A stretch of DNA of 64,000 nt from contig JANQLB010000125.1 of the NCBI GenBank assembly GCA_028280805.1, positions 50,807 to 114,806 of the forward strand, written 5' to 3'. This stretch comes from Tissierellales bacterium (GTDB taxonomy: Bacteria; Bacillota; Clostridia; Tissierellales; VENL01). The notes beneath the pieces were generated by a model. It did not search any database, was not told where the DNA came from, and worked only from the letters and a program-made list of their open reading frames with translations. The stretch's first letter is position 1; each line of letters begins with the position of its first letter. The position numbers and the translations under genes are program-made. Positions 1 through 7,881 of this stretch are shown here, in pieces.

Positions 1-141
1 AAGATCCTTTAAACTCATTATTTCATTTACTGAGTCAGAATCAATTTGTTGAGTTTTACTTTCAGCAAAAGCAAAACCTACAGTGGACATCATCATTATA
101 AATACTAACATTATTGATAATACTTTACTTGTTTTTTTCAT
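1..141 (-). CDS. Secreted protein of unknown function, N-terminal part only
   Basis: Forty-seven codons are visible before the reading frame leaves the window at its left edge. The ATG at 141-139 follows a strong AGGAGG seven bases upstream. The product opens with a classic Sec signal peptide: MKKTSK, then a hydrophobic stretch (VLSIMLVFIMMM), then a signal peptidase I site after AFA (about residue 31, before ESKTQQ). The protein is therefore inferred to be exported. Nothing in the visible mature part (DSDSVNEIMSLKDL) identifies a family, so no function is proposed. Confidence 0.75.
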   Translation of the reverse strand, partial: MKKTSKVLSIMLVFIMMMSTVGFAFAESKTQQIDSDSVNEIMSLKDL

Positions 142-796
142 TTTTTTCCTCCTATAATTTAAATGATTTTCTTAACTTGTAATCAGACTAACAATATGCT
201 AGTCTACTTTTATCATTCTGTTTTTTAACCTTATATAGCTTTGTTAAAATCATTTGCAATACTGTTATTCAAGGTCTATTCAAATTTTACATTCAAACCA
301 CCTCTTTTCTATGATTTTCTTTGGTTAAAAATACCAAAATTTTGTTTTATATAAATTATAAAATATTCAGTTTGAAAATCAATAATTCTATATTCTATAA
401 TAAATCCAAAAATTGGAGAATTTTTTTATATTACTCTCATAACTATAGGATAACGTTTTTAATTTAATATTAATTTTTTATGTATTTTACTTTTTAAACT
501 AATTAAATCTCTTTGCAAGTAATAACATTTTTAAATATAATTGCCTTTATTATTTGTTTTAGTTATTTTTGTAATAATATACTTAACCCTGTTTTAAAAT
601 TATACCATGTTTTATATTTCCTTTCAAGTATTTATGAGGGTTTTATGGTAAATATTTGTTTGTTTAAAGGTTAAATTATATTAAACTACTAAAAAATTAT
701 TATAGTAAAAGTATAGAGTTAGATAATTTAAGGTTAATAAATATAAATTTATAGATAACATCATCTATGTTTATCCGTTTTTTATTTAAATCCCAA
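142..796. other. AT-rich intergenic stretch without a gene
   Basis: About 650 bases of very AT-rich sequence separate the secreted-protein gene from the terminator of the EFR1-like gene. All frames are broken by frequent stops and no ribosome site leads into an open frame. The promoter of the leftmost gene must lie here, but I could not single out a convincing -35/-10 pair. Confidence 0.5.
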
Positions 797-824
797 TAAA
801 AAAACCCATGTTTCCACATGGGTT
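797..824 (-). terminator. Rho-independent terminator downstream of the EFR1-like gene
   Basis: An 8-bp stem (AACCCATG at 803-810 paired with CATGGGTT at 817-824, loop TTTCCA) is followed on the minus strand by a run of T residues (plus-strand A-run 797-804). Orientation fits the end of the transcript from 1810 to 989. Confidence 0.75.
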
Positions 825-988
825 AAATTTAAATTTAACATAAGATATATTTAAATAAAATTAAAAGCTACAGTATAATACTGTTAAAAAATTAATTTTA
901 GATAATTTTTTATTTAGTATTTTCTCTTTAAAAAATATTGATTTTTAGGTATTAATGAGAATCTTCCATTTTGGTCATTTTGGTCATA

Positions 989-1810
989 TTAACAATTAGG
1001 TCCGGTATACCGCTTATATTTCTTTATATTCTTTGTTTTCTCTGTCATTTGAATTGAATGTTTAGGACAGAAACTATAACATCTCATACAAATTATACAT
1101 TTATCAAGAAATTTTACACCATTGCTATCCTCTTGTATGTTCTGAGTAGGACAGTTCTTTATACACCAACCGCATTTAATACATGTTTCATCTGAGTAAA
1201 ACCCTTTAAACGCAAATGATTTAAAATTTTTAGCTATACTCCTTTGTAGAATGCCTAAAATTCTTCCAAATAGATTAATACCTTCTATATGCAATATATC
1301 TTTTGTTATATAATAAGCCATTTTATCAATTTTTCGCTCTGCTTTTTCTAATTTTTTATGAAGCTTATGAGATTTGGTTACAGGTAAAGGTGACAATTTG
1401 GGAAGGTGCATATTGTTCCCTATTATTATGTTACTAAATACCATTGGAATATATCCTTTGTTTTTGAGCGGTTTCAAAGTATACCATAAAACATCACCTG
1501 CTGTGTAACCTGCTGTAGTAAGTGCAATTAAAGGTTTATCTATAGATTTTGGTAACTTTTCTATAAAATCTTGAAACGGCGAAGGAGCATAAGATGAATG
1601 AATTGGAAAAGCAATTCCAAGTATATCACAGATATCTATTTCTTCACTAATGTTAGGTTGAGATTCACATGATATTACTTTAACTTCATAATTTAGCAGA
1701 TTAAGCTTTTCAGCTAATTTATTTACCGCCCAAGCAGTATTTCCTGTTCCGCTAAAGTAAAATATACATATCTTCATATTATCTTTACTTTTTAAATCTT
1801 TTATGCTCAT
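989..1810 (-). CDS. EFR1-type flavodoxin/4Fe-4S ferredoxin fusion protein
   Basis: This 273-residue protein joins a flavodoxin-like FMN domain to a bacterial two-cluster ferredoxin domain, the arrangement called the EFR1 family. The phosphate-binding loop FSGTGNTAWA lies at about residues 19-28. Two CxxCxxCxxxCP motifs at about 210-221 (CIKCGWCIKNCP) and 238-249 (CIICMRCYSFCP) should bind two [4Fe-4S] clusters. Such proteins are presumed low-potential electron carriers or flavoreductases, but no substrate is established. The ATG at 1810 is preceded by AAAGGAG; the internal Met12, where the flavodoxin fold really begins, has no ribosome site. It is monocistronic with its own terminator. Confidence 0.85.
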   Translation of the reverse strand: MSIKDLKSKDNMKICIFYFSGTGNTAWAVNKLAEKLNLLNYEVKVISCESQPNISEEIDICDILGIAFPIHSSYAPSPFQDFIEKLPKSIDKPLIALTTAGYTAGDVLWYTLKPLKNKGYIPMVFSNIIIGNNMHLPKLSPLPVTKSHKLHKKLEKAERKIDKMAYYITKDILHIEGINLFGRILGILQRSIAKNFKSFAFKGFYSDETCIKCGWCIKNCPTQNIQEDSNGVKFLDKCIICMRCYSFCPKHSIQMTEKTKNIKKYKRYTGPNC

Positions 1811-1960
1811 ATCAATGCTCCTTTAAATACATAGACTTTACATAAGTGTGTAAAATTTTCACAAAACTTAATAGTAATATATTACTCTAATAATATGATA
1901 AATACAATATATAACTTTGTTGTTTTTTTGTAAAAAGAGTTGATAATTATATATCAACTC

Positions 1961-2614
1961 TTAAGCAATCTCAACTAAACTATCTATATATTTATCTGCA
2001 ATCTCCGATATTTCACCTTTGTAAGGCAGAGAAAGGTCATCAGCAACAGCAAATACCTTCATTCCTGCTCTTTTAGCAGCTAAAACTCCAGCATAGGTAT
2101 CTTCAAAAACTAAACATTCCTCTGGATTTAGCTTCATGTCTTTGGCAGCCATTAGAAATACATCAGGATGTGGTTTGCCCTTTCCGACTTCACATGATGT
2201 TCTTATAGTTTCAAAATAATCTAATATGTTGTACTTTTGTAGAATTTCTATAGTTCTTTCTCTTACGTTGCTTGTACCCATACCGATTTTAATATTTTTA
2301 GACTTTAGAAAATTTAAAAGTTCTTCTACACCCTCTTTTAGAAAAATCTCTTCTTTGTAATATTTAAAGGTCATTTCATCCCATTCAGCTTTAATTTCTT
2401 CAATACTCTCCACCAATTGAAATCTTTTCTTAAAATAATCGGCAGTTTCAGTAAAGCTCATACCTTCAATTTCTCTTTGTAAATCATCAGGCAGTTTTAT
2501 ATTTCTTTTTTTTAAGAATTCAACATCAATTTTATACCATACCCACATAGAGTCTATAAGAGTTCCATCTAAATCAAAAATTACTCCTTTTATGTTATTA
2601 AATATATTTTTTAT
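1961..2614 (-). CDS. HAD-superfamily phosphatase (beta-phosphoglucomutase-like), apparent AUA start
   Basis: This 217-residue subfamily IA HAD hydrolase has motif I FDLDGTLID (Asp14 nucleophile and Asp16), a helical cap domain, motif II GTSN, motif III Lys in GKGKPHPD, and motif IV FEDTYAGVLAAKRAG. These motifs fit a small-molecule phosphatase or phosphomutase; the substrate cannot be read. The first ATG (2548) lies after motif I, so it would give a dead protein. The frame is open further upstream, and an AAGGGGG ribosome site at 2629-2623 sits eight bases before an ATA codon (2614-2612) that begins MKNIFNNIKGVIFDLDGT. I chose that AUA as start. No in-frame ATG, GTG or TTG exists between the ribosome site and motif I. 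A sequencing error or recent mutation of ATG to ATA remains possible. Confidence 0.75.
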   Translation of the reverse strand: MKNIFNNIKGVIFDLDGTLIDSMWVWYKIDVEFLKKRNIKLPDDLQREIEGMSFTETADYFKKRFQLVESIEEIKAEWDEMTFKYYKEEIFLKEGVEELLNFLKSKNIKIGMGTSNVRERTIEILQKYNILDYFETIRTSCEVGKGKPHPDVFLMAAKDMKLNPEECLVFEDTYAGVLAAKRAGMKVFAVADDLSLPYKGEISEIADKYIDSLVEIA

Positions 2615-2642
2615 AGTATAAACCCCCTTTGTTAATATGAAC

Positions 2643-3164
2643 TTAAATCTTCTCTACATCTCCATATTCCACTCCAAAAGTTTCAACAGTTACTTTTCTC
2701 ATCCTTTGCTCTTCATAAGGTTTATCCATACCATCTCTATCTGAATTCACTATTCTATCTACTTCGTCCATACCTTCAATAGTTCTGCCAAATGAAGCAT
2801 AATTACCATCTAAATGAGGTGAGTTATCTACCATTATAAAGAACTGTGAACCTGCTGAGTCAGGCATATTACTTCTAGCCATTGAAATTACTCCTCTTTC
2901 ATGCTTTAAATTGTTGGTATGACCATTACCGGTAAATTCTCCTTTTATAGAATACCCCGGACCACCCGTACCTGATCCGTCAGGGTCTCCTCCTTGAATC
3001 ATAAAGTTTGGAATAACTCTATGAAAAATCACACCATCATAAAAGCCTTTACTAACTAATGATATAAAATTTCGTACAGTATTAGGAGCTATTTCAGGGT
3101 ACAGCTCAACCTTAATATTACTATCATTTTCCATTTCAATAGTTACTATTGGATTTTTACTCAA
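2643..3164 (-). CDS. Cyclophilin-type peptidyl-prolyl cis-trans isomerase
   Basis: A 173-residue single-domain cyclophilin that should catalyse proline isomerisation in the cytoplasm, since no signal peptide is present. Signature residues are clear: FHRVIPNFMIQGGDPDGSGTGG (about 48-69) contains the catalytic Arg and the FMIQGGD motif, and SQFFIM and HLDGNYASFGR follow. The start is a TTG at 3164 placed seven bases after AGGAGAG; no ATG gives the complete N-terminal strand. The next gene leftward (the HAD gene) starts 28 bases beyond the stop, so the two may be cotranscribed, but their functions show no obvious link. Confidence 0.92.
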   Translation of the reverse strand: MSKNPIVTIEMENDSNIKVELYPEIAPNTVRNFISLVSKGFYDGVIFHRVIPNFMIQGGDPDGSGTGGPGYSIKGEFTGNGHTNNLKHERGVISMARSNMPDSAGSQFFIMVDNSPHLDGNYASFGRTIEGMDEVDRIVNSDRDGMDKPYEEQRMRKVTVETFGVEYGDVEKI

Positions 3165-3264
3165 CTAATATCTCTCCTTTTAATTAATAAAATTATATTT
3201 GCTTTTACTGTATTATACACATATTCTTAGATATTTACAATGCTGTCTTACTATTATATTAACA

Positions 3265-3306
3265 GTAAAGCTTAAATATATTTCATGGTAAATTATTCTC
3301 ATTTGA
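3265..3306 (+). promoter_or_regulatory. Promoter-like element shared with the guanine deaminase gene
   Basis: GTAAA at 3265-3269, then 17 bases, then an element beginning TGGTAAATT at 3286. The 21 bases 3286-3306 differ at a single base from 40536-40556. TGGTAAATT can be read as an extended -10 (TGn then TAAATT). It ends 14 bases before the ATG of the next gene, so the transcript would have a very short leader. Confidence 0.4.
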
Positions 3307-3320
3307 ATAATTTAAAATAA

Positions 3321-3761
3321 ATGAAAAATAATATAGATATGCTGACTAGATTTGTATTATACGGACTTACAGGTTTTTTAATTGAAGTATTATGGACTGG
3401 TTTTGGGTCGTTATTATCAGGTAATATAGCCCTAACCAGCACTACCTATTTATGGATGTTTTTTATATACGGATTAGCAATATTTCTTGAACCTATACAT
3501 GATAAAATAAGGAGGGAGCATTTTTTTATAAGAGGTTTTACCTATGTCTTGTTTATATACGCTATAGAATTTTCCTCTGGATTTATACTTGATACATTAA
3601 TAGGTTATTGTCCTTGGGACTATTCCGAAAGCACAAGATATACTTTTTTTGGATACATAAGACTAGATTATTTTCCGGCATGGTTTTTTGCAGGTTTTCT
3701 TTTTGAAAAGCTGCATGATTTATTTGATATTAAAGTTAAAGCACCTTTCTTTAATGAATAA
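3321..3761 (+). CDS. Putative membrane protein of the ABC_trans_CmpB (PF06541) family
   Basis: This 146-residue protein has about four hydrophobic segments (about 8-30, 39-57, 70-90, 112-128) and the motif CPWDYS followed by IRLDYFPAWFFAGFLFE. That pattern matches PF06541, named putative ABC-transporter type IV although no transport role is proven. The start has no visible Shine-Dalgarno sequence: the bases before ATG 3321 are AT only. The next Met (residue 6) also lacks one. With a promoter-like element ending at 3306, translation may begin on an almost leaderless mRNA. It is convergent with yraN, sharing a hairpin. Confidence 0.7.
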   Translation: MKNNIDMLTRFVLYGLTGFLIEVLWTGFGSLLSGNIALTSTTYLWMFFIYGLAIFLEPIHDKIRREHFFIRGFTYVLFIYAIEFSSGFILDTLIGYCPWDYSESTRYTFFGYIRLDYFPAWFFAGFLFEKLHDLFDIKVKAPFFNE

Positions 3762-3769
3762 TTTACTAT

Positions 3770-3805
3770 TGAAATTGAAGCCTTATTACTCAGGTTTCAA
3801 TTTCA
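3770..3805. terminator. Hairpin between convergent genes, probable terminator
   Basis: A 13-bp stem (3770-3782 with 3793-3805, one wobble pair) and a 10-base loop lie between the stop codons of the PF06541 gene and yraN. T-runs beyond the stem are weak on both strands, so termination efficiency is uncertain. Confidence 0.5.
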
Positions 3806-3810
3806 AATAT

Positions 3811-4152
3811 TTAAAAAGCATTTTCAATATGATTAACCTTACCTTTGTTTAGGAATACTTCAATTATGTCAAACCTAAATTGAACATCAGTTAATCCTCT
3901 AATTTTTCTATATGATTGAGCTAGTTTTCTAAGCTTATCCTGCTTTTTACTATTAACTGACTCGAAAGGGTGTCCATAATTAATATTACTCCTTGCTTTT
4001 ACTTCAATAAATATGATTATATACTCTTTTTTTGCAATTATATCAACTTCTCCAATCTTGTTTTTAAAATTAGTTTCTATTATTGAATATCCCTTTTCTT
4101 TTAAATAATTATATGCCATTTTTTCACCGAAATTCCCTTTAATCCTGTTCAA
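3811..4152 (-). CDS. yraN: YraN/UPF0102 family endonuclease-like protein
   Basis: A UPF0102 protein with the PD-(D/E)xK-like nuclease core: GNFGEKMAYNYLKEKGYSI at the N terminus, then IGEVDIIAKK and FIEVKAR, which supply the Asp and Glu-x-Lys residues of the fold. Family members are widespread and ill-defined; a role in DNA processing is inferred. The frame is open far upstream into ylqH, so the start is uncertain. I place it at TTG 4152 because the product MNRIKGNFGEK matches usual family N termini and overlaps the preceding stop by 14 bases, suggesting translational coupling. GTG 4167 and ATG 4188 are alternatives. It is the last gene of the leftward supercluster. Confidence 0.85.
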   Translation of the reverse strand: MNRIKGNFGEKMAYNYLKEKGYSIIETNFKNKIGEVDIIAKKEYIIIFIEVKARSNINYGHPFESVNSKKQDKLRKLAQSYRKIRGLTDVQFRFDIIEVFLNKGKVNHIENAF

Positions 4153-4435
4153 GTGCAAACTTATCACTCTTTTCTTTATCAATTTCATATATAAAGGCCA
4201 AAACCTCTGCAACAGCATAATAAAGCTCTTGAGGAATTTCTTCTCCAATATCTAAGTTTAACAATTGGTTTGCTAAACCTTTATCTTCATATATTTGAAT
4301 ATCTTCATTAACTGCTTTTTCAATTATATTATCTGCAACATACCCCTTACCCTTGGCAATTACCCTCGGAGCAGTATCTTTTTTATTATATTTTAAGGCA
4401 ATAGCTGTCTTTCTTTCCTTTTTATTGTCAGCCAT
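4139..4435 (-). CDS. ylqH: FlhB C-terminal-domain-like protein (YlqH type)
   Basis: A 98-residue soluble protein that resembles only the cytoplasmic domain of the flagellar export switch FlhB: AIALKYNKKDTAPRVIAKG, then LANQLLNLDIGEEIPQELYYAVAEVLAFIYEID. The autocleavage motif NPTH of true FlhB, expected just before AIALKY, is replaced by KERKT. The trans-membrane part is absent. It matches B. subtilis YlqH in size and location, directly after ylqG and rnhB. Function is unknown. The ATG at 4435 follows AAGGGTG, and the gap to the ylqG stop is 4 bases, so the two are surely cotranscribed. Confidence 0.88.
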   Translation of the reverse strand: MADNKKERKTAIALKYNKKDTAPRVIAKGKGYVADNIIEKAVNEDIQIYEDKGLANQLLNLDIGEEIPQELYYAVAEVLAFIYEIDKEKSDKFALEQD

Positions 4436-4439
4436 ATAG

Positions 4440-5804
4440 TCACACCCTTACGTCTAAAAGATAGTTATGAGTATCTTCATCTGAAAGAATTTCTAAAGGA
4501 TCAACTTCATTTTCATTCTTTACATTAAAATCCAAATATATATCCTCAAAACCGCAGTTTATCAATACTTTTTTAAGATTAGCTTCTTTAGACTGTAACA
4601 GTTTTAAAATTTTTTCCGATTCAACAGTAAAATTAATATTTAACTTGTCTAAAAATTTGTGTAGTAGTACATCTATTTTTTTTATATTTGAAGTGTCAAG
4701 AGAAATAAAAACTTTAATGTTATCGTCTTTTTTGTTCCTTCTTCTCTTATTTAAAACAAAAAGGTTCTTTTCAAAATCTTCTCTGGGTATTTTAAAAGGA
4801 ATATAATAAAAGGTACTGTTTTGGTTTATATTATTTAAAAATTCAAGTTTACTGTTTATTATCTCACTCTTATTAAATACGGTTTCTTCTTTACCTTCAT
4901 GTAATTTAAATGTAGTATTGATTTCTTCCATTAGTTTTGTTAAATTCCTTATAGATTCTTTTAAATTTTCCTTATCTGTTGAATCAAAATTAAGTAACTT
5001 TCCTTGCAAAAACTTTTCTAGATGCTGATTTACTTTTTCTATATCATAGCCCTTACTACCCATTTCAGTTATAAGCTGTTTTATATCGTCCTCAATAAAA
5101 TCTTTATTGTTAATAATGTCTGTAAGAAAACTTAAATTATTTATTGATACCTTCATTTCATTCTTAATAAGAAAAGCTAACTTATTTATTAAGCTTGAAG
5201 GATTTTTTTGTGAAGATAATATATTCTCTAAGTTCGATTTAACAGAATTAGTAATGTTATCTTGAATATTAACTTGATTATTGTTAACTTTAATTATCTT
5301 ATCAATATCTTCACCTAGAAGGCTTTGACTATTAGATAATACCTGAAGCTTTTCATTAGTTTTTATGTTGGTTAAGTCTTCAAGTTTCCCAATGCTTCTT
5401 GCCATTTTGTCTATTGTTTCTTGTTTTAAAGGTATTTTATACTTTAATAAAGCTTTTACAATATCAATATTACTTTGACTTTTTATAAAACCAAACTTAT
5501 CTAAAATATTATTTATAAATAAACTTTCTTGTTTAATACCTGATTGATTATTTTGAAGCGGTGTGAGAATTAGCTTAGATTCACCAGCTTCTTTAACCAG
5601 AAATTCAACCACCTTTCCCTTTAAATCATGGAGAGGAATTTGAGTCCTGCCTTTTATAAAATTCCCATTACTTAAATTTATAGTAACATCATTACCACTT
5701 ATGGCAGTTATCATCCCCTTAATGATATCTCCGCTTTTTAATGTAGTTTCTTTATTTAAGTTATTTTTTTGTATTTCGTGAGAAATTAAACCTTCAATCC
5801 TCAT
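4440..5804 (-). CDS. ylqG: YlqG-like protein with FliK-type C-terminal region
   Basis: A 454-residue protein of unknown function. Residues about 25-90 (KSGDIIKGMITAISGNDV onward) look like a small beta domain. The middle is a low-complexity, Asn- and Lys-rich helical region. The C-terminal region (YYIPFKIPREDFEKN through INCGFEDIYLDFNV, about 330-430) resembles the hook-length control domain of FliK. Position between rnhB and ylqH equals that of B. subtilis ylqG. The ATG at 5804 lies six bases after GGAGG (5815-5811); an upstream in-frame TTG is too close to that site. A FliK-like gene next to an FlhB-like gene hints at a shared origin from flagellar export parts. Confidence 0.7.
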   Translation of the reverse strand: MRIEGLISHEIQKNNLNKETTLKSGDIIKGMITAISGNDVTINLSNGNFIKGRTQIPLHDLKGKVVEFLVKEAGESKLILTPLQNNQSGIKQESLFINNILDKFGFIKSQSNIDIVKALLKYKIPLKQETIDKMARSIGKLEDLTNIKTNEKLQVLSNSQSLLGEDIDKIIKVNNNQVNIQDNITNSVKSNLENILSSQKNPSSLINKLAFLIKNEMKVSINNLSFLTDIINNKDFIEDDIKQLITEMGSKGYDIEKVNQHLEKFLQGKLLNFDSTDKENLKESIRNLTKLMEEINTTFKLHEGKEETVFNKSEIINSKLEFLNNINQNSTFYYIPFKIPREDFEKNLFVLNKRRRNKKDDNIKVFISLDTSNIKKIDVLLHKFLDKLNINFTVESEKILKLLQSKEANLKKVLINCGFEDIYLDFNVKNENEVDPLEILSDEDTHNYLLDVRV

Positions 5805-5822
5805 ATTATTCCTCCACAAAGC

Positions 5823-6437
5823 TTATTTTTCACCCAGTATATTTTTTAAAAAGCTTATTCTATGTATTGGTGTAGCTCCCTTTTCTATTAGGGCTTGTCT
5901 ATGTTCTTTCGTTCCGTAGCCCTTATTTCTCTCTAGTGCATATCCATCATATTGTTTAGCCCAATTATTGCAAAGTCTATCTCTGTAAACCTTTGCAATA
6001 ATAGATGCAGCTGCAATTCCATGACAGATTTCATCACCTTTTATAACACTTTTTTGAGGTATATCTAAATCTAACTTTTCTGCATCAATTAATAAAAAAT
6101 CAGCTTTAATTATTTTTCCTTCTTTGTCTTTGATATTTGATATGGCTTGTTTCATAGCTAAATGTGTACTTCTTTTTATATTAATTTTGTCAATAGTTTT
6201 ACAGTCCACACTTCCAATACCAATTCCAAATGAGTTCTCAATAATAATATCGTACAATTTGTCTCTTTTTTTTGGTGTTAATTTTTTTGAATCACGAACT
6301 CCTTCAATCATTAGACCCTTAGGCATGATTACTGCACATGCTACCACATCACCTGCTAAACATCCTCTACCTACTTCATCTATACATGCAATATATTTAT
6401 ATCCTTTATCATAAATTTCGTTCTCAATTTTAAGCAT
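5823..6437 (-). CDS. rnhB: Ribonuclease HII
   Basis: A 204-residue RNase HII, which nicks RNA-DNA hybrids and removes single ribonucleotides from DNA. The N-terminal motif YIACIDEVGRGCLAGDVVA carries the first Asp and Glu; DSKKLTPKKRDKLY, LLIDAEK and GDEICHGIAAASIIAKVYRD carry the remaining active-site and binding residues. The ATG at 6437 follows GAAGGTG and overlaps the rbgA stop by eight bases, so translation is coupled. An upstream in-frame TTG (6452) is part of that ribosome site and is unlikely. Confidence 0.95.
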   Translation of the reverse strand: MLKIENEIYDKGYKYIACIDEVGRGCLAGDVVACAVIMPKGLMIEGVRDSKKLTPKKRDKLYDIIIENSFGIGIGSVDCKTIDKINIKRSTHLAMKQAISNIKDKEGKIIKADFLLIDAEKLDLDIPQKSVIKGDEICHGIAAASIIAKVYRDRLCNNWAKQYDGYALERNKGYGTKEHRQALIEKGATPIHRISFLKNILGEK

Positions 6438-7302
6438 TTGATTCACCTTCAATTAAATCATTAGGAAGTTCAAGTGTTATCCTTCCAATGATACCTCTTC
6501 TAAATTCATCTAAAATAATATGTGAAGTTCTTGTGTAGTCTATTTCTCCACGTTTAATAATACATCCTCTTTTTCTTCCAATTTGCTCCATAGTTTCAAG
6601 CGGTAATAAATTTTCAATTTCGATCTTATACCTTTCTTCAAGAAGCTTTGGAGCAATATTTATTAATTTTTCTGTTAATCTTAGTGCCAATGTTTCAATA
6701 TCCATAATCTCATCTTTTATTGCTCCGGTAAAAGCAAGATTTCTTCCGACTTTTTGGTCTTCAAATTTTGGCCAAAGAATACCCGGAGTATCTAAAAGTT
6801 CTAGGTTACCTTTAAGCTTAATCCATTGATTTCCCTTGGTAACTCCCGGTTTATTTCCTGTTTTGGCACTTTTTCTTCCGGCAAGAGCATTAATAAGTGT
6901 TGATTTACCTACATTAGGTATTCCTACTATCATAGCTCTTATGGGTCTGTTTTGAATTCCTCTTTGCTTTAATCTTTCTAGTTTTTCACTCATCAAAACA
7001 TTTGCATGGTCTATTATTTTCTTTATTCCTTTACTCCCTACTGCGTTTATAGGAATAGCTGTAATTCCCTTTTGTTTAAAATAATTTATCCATTGTGAAT
7101 TGGCATCACTACTGCTTAAGTCACTTTTATTTAAAACTACAACCCTTGGTTTATTTCCAATTATCTCATCTATGTCTGGATTTGTACTGCTAATAGGTAT
7201 TCTAGAGTCTAATAACTCAAAAACAATGTCTACAAGCTTTAAATTTTGTTGCAGTAAACGTTTTGTTTTACGCATATGTCCCGGATACCAGTTTATATTC
7301 AT
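6430..7302 (-). CDS. rbgA: Ribosome biogenesis GTPase RbgA (YlqF)
   Basis: A 290-residue circularly permuted GTPase that helps late assembly of the 50S subunit. The G motifs occur in the permuted order: G4 NKSDL (about 58-62), then G1 GIPNVGKSTLIN (about 127-138), G2 region KPGVTKG and G3 DTPG (about 172-175). The N terminus INWYPGHMRKTKR is typical of the family, and the C-terminal domain is present. The gene lies next to rplS and rnhB as in B. subtilis, which suits its work on the large subunit. Confidence 0.95.
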   Translation of the reverse strand: MNINWYPGHMRKTKRLLQQNLKLVDIVFELLDSRIPISSTNPDIDEIIGNKPRVVVLNKSDLSSSDANSQWINYFKQKGITAIPINAVGSKGIKKIIDHANVLMSEKLERLKQRGIQNRPIRAMIVGIPNVGKSTLINALAGRKSAKTGNKPGVTKGNQWIKLKGNLELLDTPGILWPKFEDQKVGRNLAFTGAIKDEIMDIETLALRLTEKLINIAPKLLEERYKIEIENLLPLETMEQIGRKRGCIIKRGEIDYTRTSHIILDEFRRGIIGRITLELPNDLIEGESNA

Positions 7303-7380
7303 AATATCACCTTCTTTTATATTTTTATTATTTACAAAAAATATCTATTGATACTCAATAATAAAGCTATGTAATTAAAG

Positions 7381-7419
7381 TTTTATAAATAAATATTGGG
7401 ACTGCAACCAGTCCCAATA
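7381..7419 (-). terminator. Terminator after rplS
   Basis: A perfect 10-bp stem (TATTGGGACT at 7394-7403 with 7410-7419, loop GCAACC) followed on the minus strand by TTTATTTATAAAA. It sits immediately after the rplS stop and separates rplS from rbgA. Confidence 0.8.
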
Positions 7420-7425
7420 CAATTA

Positions 7426-7773
7426 TTAGTATCTTACTTTTTCCTTAACTCTTGCAGCTTTTCCTGATCTCTCTCTCAAGTAGTTAAGCTTTGCTCTTCT
7501 AACTTTACCTCTTCTAGTTACTACTATTTTCTCAATTTTTGGAGAGTGTAGCGGTAATGTTCTTTCTACACCTACACCATATGAGATTCTTCTCACAGTA
7601 AAAGTAGACCTTACACCACTGCCTTGTTTTTTAAGTACAGTACCTTCAAAGACCTGAATTCTCTCTCTATTTCCTTCTTTAATTCTATAATGTACTTGTA
7701 CAGTATCTCCAACATTAAATTTAGTTAAATTTTCTTTTAATTGTTCCTGCTCTAACATGCTGATTATATTCAT
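7426..7773 (-). CDS. rplS: 50S ribosomal protein L19
   Basis: A 115-residue L19 of standard length, with [26 protein letters not shown] near the N terminus, [13 protein letters not shown] in the middle, and basic [22 protein letters not shown] at the C terminus. L19 sits at the interface of the 30S and 50S subunits. The ATG at 7773 is preceded by GGGAGG. The gene has its own promoter and a structured leader (see 7774-7878), and is followed by a terminator, so it can be transcribed as a single unit. Confidence 0.97.
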   Translation of the reverse strand: MNIISMLEQEQLKENLTKFNVGDTVQVHYRIKEGNRERIQVFEGTVLKKQGSGVRSTFTVRRISYGVGVERTLPLHSPKIEKIVVTRRGKVRRAKLNYLRERSGKAARVKEKVRY

Positions 7774-7843
7774 GTTTATACCTCCCTTCCACCTAGACGT
7801 TCTTAATCTTTTTTAAAGACAGAGGACCATCCGTATTACGCCA
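7774..7843 (-). promoter_or_regulatory. Putative L19 leader RNA (ribosomal protein autoregulation)
   Basis: About 70 transcribed bases lie between the predicted start (about 7843) and the rplS ATG. The stretch ATACGGATGGTCCTCTG followed by the small hairpin TCTTT/AAAGA resembles what I recall of the L19 leader family of low-GC Firmicutes. The CCTC of this element could pair with the GGGAGG ribosome site, which would allow feedback by L19. The match is from memory; a covariance-model search would settle it. Confidence 0.5.
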
Positions 7844-7849
7844 CAAAAT

Positions 7850-7878
7850 ATTATAGCATATATGGATTATGATTACAA
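7850..7878 (-). promoter_or_regulatory. Promoter of rplS
   Basis: TTGTAA (7878-7873), a 17-base spacer and TATAAT (7855-7850), preceded by TGC to give an extended -10. It lies directly after the trmD stop, giving rplS independent transcription. Confidence 0.75.
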
Positions 7879-7881
7879 CTA

